Source: Hyphomicrobiales bacterium
GTDB lineage: Bacteria > Pseudomonadota > Alphaproteobacteria > Rhizobiales > OSC116
Reading direction: 5' to 3'
Assembly (NCBI GenBank): GCA_002401855.1
Contig: NVUH01000017.1
Location: 1 to 64,000 of the forward strand
Length of the DNA: 64,000 bases
Shown: in pieces, positions 35,527-45,369 of the stretch
How positions within the stretch are numbered: the stretch's first letter is position 1
Layout: every line of letters starts with the position of its first letter
The notes under the pieces: model-generated
The model's input: the letters and a program-made list of their open reading frames with translations, nothing else
What the model was told of the DNA's origin: nothing
Databases searched by the model: none
Position numbers and translations under genes: made by a program

Positions 35527-38517
35527 TTACCAGTCTAAACTTTCGACTTGTTTAAATATTTTTTCAATATGCAGCAATAAAAAATCCGCATCATCTCGGC
35601 TAAAGACCAGTGGCGCGCGTAATTTTAGCACATTATGATGTGGCCCATCAGTGCCGATCAGGATGCGTTTTTGCGCCATACAGTTGGCGATATAATCAGC
35701 ACGTTTTTGGCAAGGCGATCCATCTGCAGCGATCATCTCAACCCCAATGAACAACCCAAGCCCGCGCACATCACCTATGGAAGAATAGTGTTTTTTCATT
35801 TTATGTAACGCGTCTAAAATATATGTACCAATGATTTTGGCATTATCTTGCAGTTTTTCATCTTCAATAATCTTAAGCACTTCAAGCCCGATGGTGCAGG
35901 ACAAAGTCGAGCCACCAAAGGTAGAGAAAAATTCCATTCCATTAGCGAATCGATCAGCTATAGTTCTAGTGGTTGCTAAAATGCCAATCGGATGGCCATT
36001 GCCAATCGGTTTGCCCAACAGAATCATATCTGGCACCGCATTTTGCTGCTCAAAACCCCAAAAATAATCACCCAAACGGCCTAAACCTGTTTGCACTTCA
36101 TCAGCAATGGCGATGCCGCCCGCTTGGCGGGTCATTTCAAACACCGTTTTTAAATAACCTTGCGGTGGGATGATTTGCCCGCCAACTGACGGAAAACTCT
36201 CGGTGATGAAAGCCGCGAGTTTTTGGCCGCTGGCGGTTAATTCATCAATAATAGCACGCGTATATTCTGCGTATTTTTCTCCAGCTTGTGGATCAGAATT
36301 TTTATGCTCACCTCGATAACCATCGGGGATCGGCACCACATGCACCCAATCCGCAGCGCCTTTGCCGCCTTTACCATTAAATTTATATTCACTCAGCTCG
36401 ATGGCGGTTAGCGTGTTGCCGTGATAGCCTGCTTCTGAAACAATGGTATGTTTTGCGCCCGTATATTCACGCGCCATGCGCATTGCTAGTTCGGTGGCTT
36501 CACTAGCCGAGTTCACAAAAAATATAGTGTCGATATGGTCTGGCATTTTAGCCAACATCGCTTCGGCATAATCAGATTGGGCTTGATGCATATAACGCGT
36601 ATTTGTATTGAGCATCTGCATTTGCCGTGCCGCAACTTTGGCCAAGCGCGGATGGGCATGGCCGACATGCGGCACATTGTTAAACGCATCCAAATAAGTG
36701 CGTCCCCATTCATCATAAAGCTGGCATTCAAACCCGCGCTGTAACAATAAAGGTTGGTCATATGTCAGGCTTAAATTTGCCCCCGACCATTTCTTGCGGC
36801 GATCCAATTCAATGTTACGGTTACGAATCGAACTTGTTGCATGGCCGATCGCAAGGTTAAGTAACGGCGCGGGGTCGGGATATAGGGTTTTCCACACATC
36901 TAAATCATCAGGGCTAACCACGCCTGGCCAATCAGCCCCATGCCAATCGGTAAGGCCGAGTTGAAAATGCACATGCGGTGGCCATGTGCCATTCTCATCA
37001 TAATCGCCCAATACGGCAAAAACCTCACCAGCTTTTATATTCTGCCCGACTTTTAATGCCTTAACTTCTGCCCACGCCAAATGCCCATAAAGCGTGTAAA
37101 ATTCTTGCCCTGTATCGGTTACGTGTTTAAGCGTCACCAAGCCACCATAATCAAATGGTGTGTCCTGTGTCGAGGCGCTATGCACAATGGCTTCGTAGGG
37201 CGCTTTCACAGGCGTGCCAGCAGGCAGAAAAACATCGATGGCGATATGCACACTGCGTCGATCACGCGCCTGATGGTTGGTTTCGCCACTAAAAAACGCC
37301 TCACCCGCATAGATAAGCCGTGGTTCAGCATAGCAACCTAAGCTGGGTTTGTTTTGGGCCGCAGCCGAATCAACTATTTGTTGAAATTCAACCATATTCG
37401 GCCGTTTGGCGTTTGTCGGTGCGTCTTTGCCCATCACCGAAAAATCAAATATTGGTGCGGCGGATAAATCCATATCAAAAATCGGATAAAATTTATTTTC
37501 ACCCATCCACTGGCTGAGTTTCTTTGAGTCAGCATCAATTTCAAACCCGCAGGCATGCAATAATTTGGCGGTGACAAATTGATCGCTATATTTTTGGGCA
37601 TCATCAATCATCCGCCACGCGGCTTTTTCTGACACGCTGACATAAGCATCATTTGGCCTTTCTTGTTTCATCATGGCGCTATTGACCACCGACACAGCCA
37701 ACCGCATCAACGCCAAACGCCAAATCAGTTTAATTTCCGCTTCGGTAAGCGGATTGTAGCTATGATAAGCCTTGATAAAATGAGTTAAATAGGCGATCGG
37801 ATTATCAACACCTAACATCAGATAAGCCGCACATATGGAAATATTACAGATTTTTGGGGCGGCAATCATATCGCCAAAATCAATAATGCCAGATAGCTTC
37901 TGTTGCCCATTTTTATTATTTAGAACAAGTATATTAAAATCGTTAAGGTCATTATGTATGGCTTGTTTCGGCAACAACTCTAAATTTTGTTTAATTTCAT
38001 TATAGCCATTGATTATATTTGTAACGCGTTCCTGTTTACTTGTTTCAAGTGATTGAATTGACTCAGCAATCCAACCTGCATTTGACAAATCCCATTTAAT
38101 ATCACGGTTCAACAAAACTGATTGAAAACCTTGCATTGCGAGATCCAATTGCGCGGCTCTTTCACCAATTTCGCCCACCAGACAAATTGGTTTTGCCATG
38201 CAATCGGCATATAATTTACCCTCCAAAGCGCTGATCATCCATAAAAACCGCCCCTCGGTTTTTATGTAATCTTGCCCATTCCGTGTTGGGATAATGTGCG
38301 GAATGTAATCAATTTCATTTCGTAAGTGAATCAAAATATCGACTTGCATTTGCATAAAATCTTCAGCGCAATCAGCCGCCATGACTTTCAGAATATAAGT
38401 GCGGCCATCAATGGCTTTAACCCGAAAATTAAGATCAAACTCGCCGACCAAAGGCGTCAGCGTGGCATCGACATTCCACGTTGTTTTAATGATTTGAGAC
38501 AGAGTTTCTATTTGCAT
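35527..38517 (-). CDS. Three-domain fusion: APH-type kinase, M23 peptidase-like domain, class III aminotransferase
   Basis: A 996-residue protein. Residues 1-320 form an aminoglycoside/choline-kinase-like domain with the HNDLNDFN catalytic loop (188-195) and IDFGD (212-216). Residues 390-545 form a peptidase M23-like domain with HxxxD (H424, D428), YGH (H479) and HVH (515-517), all metal ligands retained. Residues 570-996 form a class III PLP aminotransferase with DEVQTGLGR and PLP lysine K836 in GKPIGNGHP. No signal peptide is visible, so the M23 part is probably cytoplasmic. The kinase and aminotransferase halves resemble the hydroxylysine kinase and phospho-lyase pair, so a phosphorylate-then-eliminate reaction on an amino alcohol is plausible. 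Substrate unproven. Confidence 0.9.
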   Translation of the reverse strand: MQIETLSQIIKTTWNVDATLTPLVGEFDLNFRVKAIDGRTYILKVMAADCAEDFMQMQVDILIHLRNEIDYIPHIIPTRNGQDYIKTEGRFLWMISALEGKLYADCMAKPICLVGEIGERAAQLDLAMQGFQSVLLNRDIKWDLSNAGWIAESIQSLETSKQERVTNIINGYNEIKQNLELLPKQAIHNDLNDFNILVLNNKNGQQKLSGIIDFGDMIAAPKICNISICAAYLMLGVDNPIAYLTHFIKAYHSYNPLTEAEIKLIWRLALMRLAVSVVNSAMMKQERPNDAYVSVSEKAAWRMIDDAQKYSDQFVTAKLLHACGFEIDADSKKLSQWMGENKFYPIFDMDLSAAPIFDFSVMGKDAPTNAKRPNMVEFQQIVDSAAAQNKPSLGCYAEPRLIYAGEAFFSGETNHQARDRRSVHIAIDVFLPAGTPVKAPYEAIVHSASTQDTPFDYGGLVTLKHVTDTGQEFYTLYGHLAWAEVKALKVGQNIKAGEVFAVLGDYDENGTWPPHVHFQLGLTDWHGADWPGVVSPDDLDVWKTLYPDPAPLLNLAIGHATSSIRNRNIELDRRKKWSGANLSLTYDQPLLLQRGFECQLYDEWGRTYLDAFNNVPHVGHAHPRLAKVAARQMQMLNTNTRYMHQAQSDYAEAMLAKMPDHIDTIFFVNSASEATELAMRMAREYTGAKHTIVSEAGYHGNTLTAIELSEYKFNGKGGKGAADWVHVVPIPDGYRGEHKNSDPQAGEKYAEYTRAIIDELTASGQKLAAFITESFPSVGGQIIPPQGYLKTVFEMTRQAGGIAIADEVQTGLGRLGDYFWGFEQQNAVPDMILLGKPIGNGHPIGILATTRTIADRFANGMEFFSTFGGSTLSCTIGLEVLKIIEDEKLQDNAKIIGTYILDALHKMKKHYSSIGDVRGLGLFIGVEMIAADGSPCQKRADYIANCMAQKRILIGTDGPHHNVLKLRAPLVFSRDDADFLLLHIEKIFKQVESLDW

Positions 38518-38591
38518 ATATTTTAAATCCTAATTTGGATTATATGTTAGGGTAAAACTGCCCAAACTGTAAATTACTAATTGGATTATAT

Positions 38592-38987
38592 ATGAGCGAT
38601 AAAACCGAATATGGAAACCTTGCTGATATTTTAGCGGGCAAGTCTGATGAACATCAGCAAATTTGCAATCAACTAAAAACAATGATTTTGGGCATAGCAT
38701 CTGATGCGCAGGAAACCGTATGGGTGAAGCAGAAAATTGCATCTTATGGTGTTGGTCCGAAAAAACTGACCGAGCATTATGTCTATATTGCGCCGTTTAA
38801 AAACCACATCAACTTAGGTTTTTATCGCGGGGCATTACTTGATGATAGCACGGGCTTGCTTGAAGGCGCTGGCAAACAAATGCGACACATGAAATTGCGC
38901 CATATTGATGAGTTGGACAATGCAGTCATTGCTGATTTAATTGTGCAGGCGATAAAAGAGCGCACGCAAGCGCTGGCAATTAAATAA
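38592..38987 (+). CDS. DUF1801 domain protein
   Basis: A 131-residue protein of the DUF1801 (YdhG-like) fold. Typical features are the KIASYGVG-like N-terminal segment, an HINLGFYRG strand and a C-terminal RHIDELD helix. Its function is unknown. Some relatives bind iron or act in stress. It stands divergent to the fusion gene and its end overlaps the convergent MBL gene by eight bases. Confidence 0.8.
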   Translation: MSDKTEYGNLADILAGKSDEHQQICNQLKTMILGIASDAQETVWVKQKIASYGVGPKKLTEHYVYIAPFKNHINLGFYRGALLDDSTGLLEGAGKQMRHMKLRHIDELDNAVIADLIVQAIKERTQALAIK

Positions 38988-40020
38988 GTTCCTGCCACCA
39001 TGGCTCTAGCGGCGCAACATTGTTTAAATTAACCGCTTCACCCATTTTGGGTACACGTAAATCTGCACCATATTGCTTGGCATATTTAGCGATCTGCTCA
39101 AGCGGATCATACCAAGTGTGCACCGACAGATCAAATGTGCAATTATGGATCGGAATGAGCGATTTGGCACGTAAATCTATATGCGCCTGCACCGATTGCT
39201 GCGGCACCATATGCAGATCGAGCCATAATTTGCTATAAGCGCCATTTTCCATAAAGCTAACGTCAAACGGCCCAAATTCATCGCCAATTTTTTTAAAACC
39301 ATCAAAATAACCGCTGTCGCCACAATAGAAAATATTGTGATGCTCACCTTTAATCACCCAGCTTGCCCATAGGGTTTTGAACTGATCATCCATACGGCGG
39401 CCAGAATTATGCCGCGACGGCGTGGCGGTGAGGCGGGTTTTGCCAACCAACATGCTGTCATACCAATCAAATTGGTGTATTTTGTCAGCTTCAATGCCCC
39501 AACGGCGCAAATGCTCATCAACCCGCAATGGCACATAGAAATTTTCAACTTTATTAGCCAGCTGTTTGATGCTTTTTTTATCCAAATGATCATAATGATC
39601 GTGCGAGATGATCACCCCTCTGATCGGCGGCAAATCTTCAATCTCGATCGGCGTTTTATGAAACCGCTTTGGCCCCGCAAATTGAAATGGCGAGACGCGT
39701 TTGGAAAATACGGGATCAATCAGCCAAAACCCGCCATCAATCCACAGCAAAAGCGATGAATGGCCGAGTTTGAAAAAATGCGTATCCTGCGGCTTGAGGT
39801 TTTTGAGCTGGGCGGTGGTAATTTCGACCAGTGGAATGGTGTGTTTTTTGGGCTGGGTGGGTTTGACCCGATCAAACATCGCTTGGCTGAGATTCTCGCG
39901 CGCCATATAATGCCCATTGTCAGTAATTGGGCTGAGATTGACGAATTTTTTGCCATCAAACTGTGACGGCCTGAGCCATTTATTGGCCTGTATATTGTCT
40001 TGCGTGCTGAGCTGCGACAT
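38980..40020 (-). CDS. MBL-fold hydrolase, NAPE-PLD/UlaG-like, first of tandem pair
   Basis: A metallo-beta-lactamase-fold protein of about 346 residues. The metal motif is SHDHYDHLD. A GHSSLLLWIDGGFWLIDPVF segment precedes it, and YCGDSGYF and IPIHNCTFDLS follow, a pattern shared with NAPE-hydrolysing phospholipase D. No signal peptide. An ATG at 40020 with GGGG upstream is preferred over 40032. The neighbour at 40086 is a close paralogue. Confidence 0.85.
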   Translation of the reverse strand: MSQLSTQDNIQANKWLRPSQFDGKKFVNLSPITDNGHYMARENLSQAMFDRVKPTQPKKHTIPLVEITTAQLKNLKPQDTHFFKLGHSSLLLWIDGGFWLIDPVFSKRVSPFQFAGPKRFHKTPIEIEDLPPIRGVIISHDHYDHLDKKSIKQLANKVENFYVPLRVDEHLRRWGIEADKIHQFDWYDSMLVGKTRLTATPSRHNSGRRMDDQFKTLWASWVIKGEHHNIFYCGDSGYFDGFKKIGDEFGPFDVSFMENGAYSKLWLDLHMVPQQSVQAHIDLRAKSLIPIHNCTFDLSVHTWYDPLEQIAKYAKQYGADLRVPKMGEAVNLNNVAPLEPWWQELI

Positions 40021-40085
40021 AGATAGCCCCATAAATAAGCAGTTAACTCATCTATAGCGCGACTATATTAAACTTTTATGACAGC

Positions 40086-41198
40086 TTACATCAGCTCCTG
40101 CCACCATGTTTTAAGCTCTGGTATGGCATTTAAATTAACCGGATCGCCCATTTTTGGCACCAATAATTTGATATTTTTCTCATTAGAATATTTAAGCACC
40201 TGCTCGAGCGGGTCGAACCAGGCATGCACCGATAGATCAAATGTGCTGTTATGTATTGGCACCAAAACACTGCCTTTAAGGTCGATAAATGCTTGTACCG
40301 TCTGTTGCGGCATCATATGCACATCTGGCCATAGCGTGTTATAGGCGCCAGTTTCCATAAAGCTGATGTCGAAGGGCCCATATTGGGTGCCAATGTCTTT
40401 AAAACCCGAAAAATAGCCACTATCGCCGCTGAAATATATATTATGTTGGCTCGACTTAATCACCCAACTTGCCCACAGGCTCTGATTGCGATCCGATAGA
40501 CCGCGGCCAGAAAAATGCTGTGATGGCGTGGCGGTGAGGGTGAGGGCGCCAACATCGACACTTTCATACCAGTCAAACTCATGAATGTGATCTATCGACA
40601 CGCCCCATTGCACGAGCGAAGCACCAACGCCAAGCGGCATGTAGAAATTCTCAACCTTTGCATTGAGCGCTTTAATCGCGGCTTCATCCAGATGGTCATA
40701 ATGATTATGCGATAAGATAACGCCTTTAATATCAGGCAAATCAGCGATAGATAACGGCGTTGGATGAAAACGTTTCGGCCCCATAAATGAAAACGGCGAG
40801 ACGCGGTCAGAAAATACTGGGTCGATCAGCCAAAACTCATTTTCGATCCATAGCAAAAGACTGGAATGGCCGAGTTTGAAGAAAACAGTTTCATTGGCAG
40901 GTAGATTTGCGAGCTGCTCAGGCGTAATTGTTTGCACAGGTATCGGCAATTTGGGTGCTGAAGGCTGCATTTTCTCAAACATCTGTTGCCTGATCATTTT
41001 CGGAAAAAAGCTCAAACCCTGTTGCGGCATCGGCGTAGCATTAACAAATTTTTCGCCATCATATTGCGCTGATTTTAGAATGCGGTCTTTATTCATCGAC
41101 TCAGGACTCTTGATATATTGATCGGCACCAAAGCCAGCAGCCACAAGCAAGGTGATAATGCCTAACAAACTATAGGCGGCAATTTTTAATTTTCTCAT
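40086..41198 (-). CDS. MBL-fold hydrolase, membrane-anchored paralogue
   Basis: A protein of about 370 residues, colinear with the gene at 38980. It shares GHSSLLLWI, SHNHYDHLDE, SGDSGYFSGF and PIHNSTFDLSVH motifs, clearly a tandem duplication. It differs in carrying an N-terminal hydrophobic segment (about residues 5-24) that acts as an anchor or uncleaved signal. The two products probably act in different compartments, periplasm versus cytoplasm. Starts at 41198 (basic MRKLK), not 41225. Confidence 0.87.
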   Translation of the reverse strand: MRKLKIAAYSLLGIITLLVAAGFGADQYIKSPESMNKDRILKSAQYDGEKFVNATPMPQQGLSFFPKMIRQQMFEKMQPSAPKLPIPVQTITPEQLANLPANETVFFKLGHSSLLLWIENEFWLIDPVFSDRVSPFSFMGPKRFHPTPLSIADLPDIKGVILSHNHYDHLDEAAIKALNAKVENFYMPLGVGASLVQWGVSIDHIHEFDWYESVDVGALTLTATPSQHFSGRGLSDRNQSLWASWVIKSSQHNIYFSGDSGYFSGFKDIGTQYGPFDISFMETGAYNTLWPDVHMMPQQTVQAFIDLKGSVLVPIHNSTFDLSVHAWFDPLEQVLKYSNEKNIKLLVPKMGDPVNLNAIPELKTWWQELM

Positions 41199-41289
41199 GC
41201 ATCTACATATAAGGCACAAAGCCAAAACTTCAAGCCTTTCAGCATACCGCCAAAAACTTTTCCAAAATTTCCCTCATTTTAGTGACCCA

Positions 41290-41765
41290 AATCTATCGTG
41301 GGAAAAAAGCCCGAACCCTTTAGGGTGAGGCAAGGCCGACTGGCCGTCGGGCGGTTAGCCCGTAGCAAGCTTGCGGATGCAAGCGCCCGCAGGGGCCACT
41401 AGCCCACCGAAAGGTGGGCGTAAAAATGCAGACTTCCAGAGCTTAGGCAGGAGCGCTACCCTGAGTTTGTTGAAAAGTTGTGATGGGGATAATTTGTGCT
41501 GGAGTCTCGGTTTGTGAACCTGCCTTCACCGCTGCAAAGACACTAAGAAAGTTAGCACTCCTGCCTACACTCGGGTACTTCATTTTTACGTTCGGCTTAA
41601 GCCTCTCTGTTGACACTTGCGTGCGCTCCACATGCTACGCATGCTGCGCTAGCTGACCGCGCGTTAGACGGCAGCGGCTGCGAACGGCCGAACACGCACT
41701 CACTGAAATGAATGGTGGCCTTGGAAACAAGGGGTAGATAGAAATTCAGAATTTGCTATTTGTAG
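41290..41765 (+). repeat. Composite repeat, copy 7 (full type A)
   Basis: The most complete type A copy, about 475 bases. It begins with GTGGGAAAAAAGCCCG, then a string of six hairpins (41315-41419), then ATGCAGACTTCCAGAGCTTAGG, an AAGAAAGTTAGCACTCCTGCC segment and CTCGGGTACTTCATTT. A CATGC-TAC-GCATG hairpin (41631-41643), the GCAGCGGCTGCGAACGGC hairpin and the AGAAATTCAGAATTTGCT end follow. It lies between the MBL gene start and dnaJ, the dnaJ stop being eight bases beyond. Confidence 0.92.
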
Positions 41766-41772
41766 CCGCCGC

Positions 41773-42915
41773 CTAACCCTTGCCCAACATATCTTTCATC
41801 CGCGCAAAAAAGCCGAAGCTTTCGGGGTTGGTGTTTTTGGCGTTATCTTCTGAAATTTCGGCAAACTCGCGCAATAGCTCGCGTTGGCGCTTGTTGAGAT
41901 TTTGGGGCGTTTCGACGCTGACCAAAATATATAAATCGCCCGCGTTTTTAGTCCGCAACACAGGCATGCCTTTGCCTTTCAGCCTAAATTGCTTGCCTGT
42001 CTGTGTGCCTGATGGAATTTTGACTTTGGCGGTGGTGCCATCAAGTGTTGGGATTTCCATTTCGCCGCCCAATGTCGCCTCGGTAAAGGTGATCGGTACG
42101 CGGCAGTAAAGGTTGGAGCCTTCGCGTTGATAAAACTCGTGAGTGGCGACGGAAATAAAGATATAAAGGTCGCCATTTGGCCCACCTTTGGTGCCGCCTT
42201 CGCCTTCGCCTGTTAAGCGAATTCTTGTGCCATCTTCAACCCCAGCAGGGATGCTGACATCTAAATTGCGAATGTCATCAATCTTGCCCTCGCCGCGGCA
42301 TGAGCCACAGGGGGTTTTGATAATTTCGCCGCGGCCACTACATGCATGACAGGCCCGCTCAATGGTAAAAAACCCTTGCTGTACGCGCACTTTACCATGG
42401 CCAGCACATGTCGTGCAGGTTTCAGGTTCTGTGCCAGCTTCCGCGCCAGAGCCGTTGCAATCAGCGCAAGTGGCCGCGACAGGCACTTCAATTTCGACTT
42501 GTTTGCCATCAAACGCGTCTTGCAGTAAAATTTCCATATTATAACGTAGGTCTGAGCCGCGTTCTGGCGCATTGCGCCGCGGGCGACCGCCGCCCATAAA
42601 ATCGCCAAAAATATCTTCGAAAATATCGCTCATGCCGCCACCGCCAAAGCCGCCAAAGCCACCGCCTTGGCCGCCACCCATACCACCTTGTTCAAATGCG
42701 GCATGGCCATATTGGTCGTAAGCGGAACGTTTTTGTGCGTCTTTTAATATCTCATAAGCTTCAGAAGATTCGCGAAATTTTTCGGCGGCAGCTTCATCAT
42801 CAGGGTTGCGATCGGGATGAAATTGCATGGCTTTTTTGCGATATGCGCTTTTTAAGGCTTTTTCATCGGCGCTTTTGTCAACGCCAAGCACTTCATAAAA
42901 ATCACGTTTCGACAT
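41773..42915 (-). CDS. dnaJ: Chaperone protein DnaJ
   Basis: A 380-residue type I DnaJ. The J-domain HPD is at residues 33-35, followed by a Gly/Phe-rich linker (about 75-105). The zinc domain has four CxxCxGxG repeats: [24 protein letters not shown] and CGSCRGEG. A substrate-binding C-terminal region ends it. It works with DnaK and GrpE. It lies downstream of dnaK with a 140-base gap that holds a terminator-like hairpin. Confidence 0.97.
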   Translation of the reverse strand: MSKRDFYEVLGVDKSADEKALKSAYRKKAMQFHPDRNPDDEAAAEKFRESSEAYEILKDAQKRSAYDQYGHAAFEQGGMGGGQGGGFGGFGGGGMSDIFEDIFGDFMGGGRPRRNAPERGSDLRYNMEILLQDAFDGKQVEIEVPVAATCADCNGSGAEAGTEPETCTTCAGHGKVRVQQGFFTIERACHACSGRGEIIKTPCGSCRGEGKIDDIRNLDVSIPAGVEDGTRIRLTGEGEGGTKGGPNGDLYIFISVATHEFYQREGSNLYCRVPITFTEATLGGEMEIPTLDGTTAKVKIPSGTQTGKQFRLKGKGMPVLRTKNAGDLYILVSVETPQNLNKRQRELLREFAEISEDNAKNTNPESFGFFARMKDMLGKG

Positions 42916-42980
42916 TTAATTTTCCATTATATTTCGGCAAATATTTAGGATTATCTGCAGATATTCTTTACAAGACTCAA

Positions 42981-43015
42981 AAAAACTTCAAGCCGACAGG
43001 CAATTCTGTCGGCTT
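42981..43015 (-). terminator. Terminator-like hairpin between dnaK and dnaJ
   Basis: AAGCCGACAG (42990-42999) and CTGTCGGCTT (43006-43015) form a perfect ten-pair stem around a six-base loop. On the minus strand a run of seven T follows after four bases. It should end most dnaK transcripts and lower dnaJ dosage relative to dnaK, or protect the dnaK mRNA end. Confidence 0.8.
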
Positions 43016-43055
43016 AAATATCTGTATAAATCATCATCATAACAATGAGAGATGA

Positions 43056-44957
43056 TTATTTTTTGTCGTCAACTTCTTCAAACTCAGCATCGACCACATC
43101 GTCATCGTCACTGGCAGCCGCGTCAGCAGCAGCATCGCCTTCAGCTTCGGTTTGTTCAGCATTATAAGCAGCTTCACCAATTTTCATGGCCGCTTGAGCC
43201 AGCTCTTCGGTGCGGGCTTTAATGTCGTCCAGAACATCAGCTTCTAACGCTTCTTTTAGTAAGACGATGGCTTTTTCGGCTGCATCTTTATCTTCATCAG
43301 AAACCTTATCGCCAAGATCAACAATGGATTTTTCTGAGCTGTGAATCATTGATTCAGCTTGGTTTTTAGCTTCGACCATTTCACGGCGGGCTTTATCACC
43401 CTCAGCATTGGCTTCGGCATCTTGCACCATTTTATCAATGTCTTCATCTGACAAACCACCAGAAGCGGCGATTTGAATTTCATGCTCTTTGCCTGTGCCT
43501 TGATCTTTTGCAGATACCCGCACAATGCCGTTGGCATCAATGTCAAACGAAACTTCGATTTGTGGCACACCGCGCGGCGCGTTAGGAATACCAACAAGAT
43601 CAAATTGACCCAACATTTTATTGTCTGCTGCCATCTCGCGTTCACCTTGTGCCACACGAATGGTCACAGCGCTTTGATTGTCTTCAGCAGTAGAGAATGT
43701 TTGGCTTTTCTTAGTTGGGATGGTTGTATTGCGATCGATAAGACGGGTGAAAATACCGCCCATAGTTTCGATGCCCAATGACAATGGTGTCACGTCTAGA
43801 AGAAGAACGTCTTTCACATCGCCTTGCAACACACCGCCTTGAATGGCAGCGCCCATGGCCACAACTTCGTCTGGGTTCACAGAGTGATTAAGCTCTTTAC
43901 CAAAGAATTTTTCGACAACTTCGCGAATTTTAGGCATACGTGTTTGACCACCAACCACAATCACTTCGTCAATCTCAGAGGCTTTTACGCCGGCATCTTT
44001 AAGCGCATCGGCACAAGGCTTGATGGTACGTTGTACCAAATCATCAACCAAAGCTTCAAGTTTAGCACGTGTCAATTTAACGTTAAAATGCTTAGGGCCA
44101 GAAGCGTCAGCCGTAATAAACGGTAGGTTCACATCTGTTGAGGCAGCAGAAGAAAGCTCAATTTTAGCTTTTTCAGCAGCTTCTTTAAGCCGTTGTAGCG
44201 CCATTGTATCTTTGGTCAGATCAATGCCATTTTCTTTTTTAAACTCTTCGGCAAAATATTCGACCAAACGCATGTCAAAGTCTTCACCACCAAGGAATGT
44301 ATCACCATTGGTTGATTTCACTTCGAACACGCCATCGCCAATCTCAAGGATGGATACGTCAAATGTACCACCGCCCAAGTCATAAACAGCGATTGTGGCA
44401 CCGTCTTTTTTATCCAGGCCATAAGCCAAGGCTGCAGCTGTTGGTTCGTTAATAATACGCAACACTTCAAGACCAGCGATTTTACCCGCATCTTTAGTGG
44501 CTTGGCGCTGAGCGTCATTAAAATAAGCTGGCACGGTGATCACGGCTTGTGTGACTGTGTTGCCAAGGAAGTTTTCGGCAGTTTCTTTCATTTTTTGTAG
44601 AATGAAAGCCGAGATTTGTGAAGGAGAATATTTTTCGCCGTTAACTTCAACCCATGCATCGCCATTGTCAGCTTTGACAATGTTATACGGCACCATTTCC
44701 ATGTCTTTTTTGGTATTAGGATCATCGAACGGGCGGCCAATTAGGCGCTTAATGGCGAATAATGTGTTTTCGGCGTTGGTAACCGCTTGGCGTTTGGCCG
44801 GCATGCCGACCAATTTTTCGCCATCATCAGCAAAAGCCACGATAGATGGCGTTGTACGACCACCTTCTTGGTTTTCGATCACTTTAGCTTCTTTGCCGTC
44901 CATAACAGCAACACATGAATTTGTTGTACCTAAGTCAATTCCAATTACTTTTGACAT
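43056..44957 (-). CDS. dnaK: Chaperone protein DnaK (Hsp70)
   Basis: A 633-residue Hsp70. The N-terminal [11 protein letters not shown], the [13 protein letters not shown] and [12 protein letters not shown] ATPase motifs and the [15 protein letters not shown] linker region are all present, and the tail is acidic (EEVDDKK). It folds and protects proteins with DnaJ and GrpE. The 5' region carries a heat-shock type promoter and a structured leader of about 180 bases. Confidence 0.98.
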   Translation of the reverse strand: MSKVIGIDLGTTNSCVAVMDGKEAKVIENQEGGRTTPSIVAFADDGEKLVGMPAKRQAVTNAENTLFAIKRLIGRPFDDPNTKKDMEMVPYNIVKADNGDAWVEVNGEKYSPSQISAFILQKMKETAENFLGNTVTQAVITVPAYFNDAQRQATKDAGKIAGLEVLRIINEPTAAALAYGLDKKDGATIAVYDLGGGTFDVSILEIGDGVFEVKSTNGDTFLGGEDFDMRLVEYFAEEFKKENGIDLTKDTMALQRLKEAAEKAKIELSSAASTDVNLPFITADASGPKHFNVKLTRAKLEALVDDLVQRTIKPCADALKDAGVKASEIDEVIVVGGQTRMPKIREVVEKFFGKELNHSVNPDEVVAMGAAIQGGVLQGDVKDVLLLDVTPLSLGIETMGGIFTRLIDRNTTIPTKKSQTFSTAEDNQSAVTIRVAQGEREMAADNKMLGQFDLVGIPNAPRGVPQIEVSFDIDANGIVRVSAKDQGTGKEHEIQIAASGGLSDEDIDKMVQDAEANAEGDKARREMVEAKNQAESMIHSSEKSIVDLGDKVSDEDKDAAEKAIVLLKEALEADVLDDIKARTEELAQAAMKIGEAAYNAEQTEAEGDAAADAAASDDDDVVDAEFEEVDDKK

Positions 44958-45013
44958 AGCTTACCTCATTATTTGTGGCGGGCAAAAACAACCTTATTAC
45001 AAAGCATCATTTA

Positions 45014-45052
45014 AGCCCCCAAGTTTAAAACGCAACTTGCGTTCTTTGGGGA
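45014..45052 (-). other. Hairpin in the dnaK leader
   Basis: On the minus strand, CCCCAAAG and CTTGGGGG enclose a second hairpin, AACGCAA-GTTGCGTT, in the transcribed leader 60 to 95 bases before the dnaK start. The nested stems could stabilise the mRNA or respond to temperature. There is no T-run, so it is not a terminator. Confidence 0.5.
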
Positions 45053-45140
45053 CGGAAGTTCCAAATTCATAATTAAAAACCCACCGCATTTGGATTGAGC
45101 TTTTAAGCTTTAAAATTCAAAATTTCCGTATCATGAAATT

Positions 45141-45170
45141 TATATAGGAAGCTATTTATGCTGTCACAAG
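45141..45170 (-). promoter_or_regulatory. RpoH (sigma-32) type promoter of dnaK
   Basis: On the minus strand, CTTG (45170-45167) is followed after 18 bases by CCTATATA (45148-45141), matching the alphaproteobacterial heat-shock pattern CTTG-N17/18-CYTATxT. A TTGACC overlapping upstream could support housekeeping sigma as well. The predicted start lies about 180 bases before the dnaK ATG. No CIRCE operator is seen, so HrcA is unlikely to control dnaK here. Confidence 0.65.
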
Positions 45171-45369
45171 GGCAGGGTCAATTTTTTTTATGTTTTTTTT
45201 CAATTAATCCCCCCTCATGGCTATATATACAGGCATATTTAACCAAATAAGGTAAAAATGTGGCATAGCTGATATTTACTATTTTCTTACGTCCAATTCT
45301 GTGGTAAAAACCCGCGCTGTTTTTTGGCATACAAATCAAATGCCGAATCAATGCATGGCACCAAGGATC

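Noticed and set aside
41315-41419. Repeat as a piece of RNase P RNA, suggested by AAAGTCCGAAGCC-like sequence in copy 8
   Set aside because: The order of helices and the universally conserved RNase P blocks are absent; only a short resemblance.
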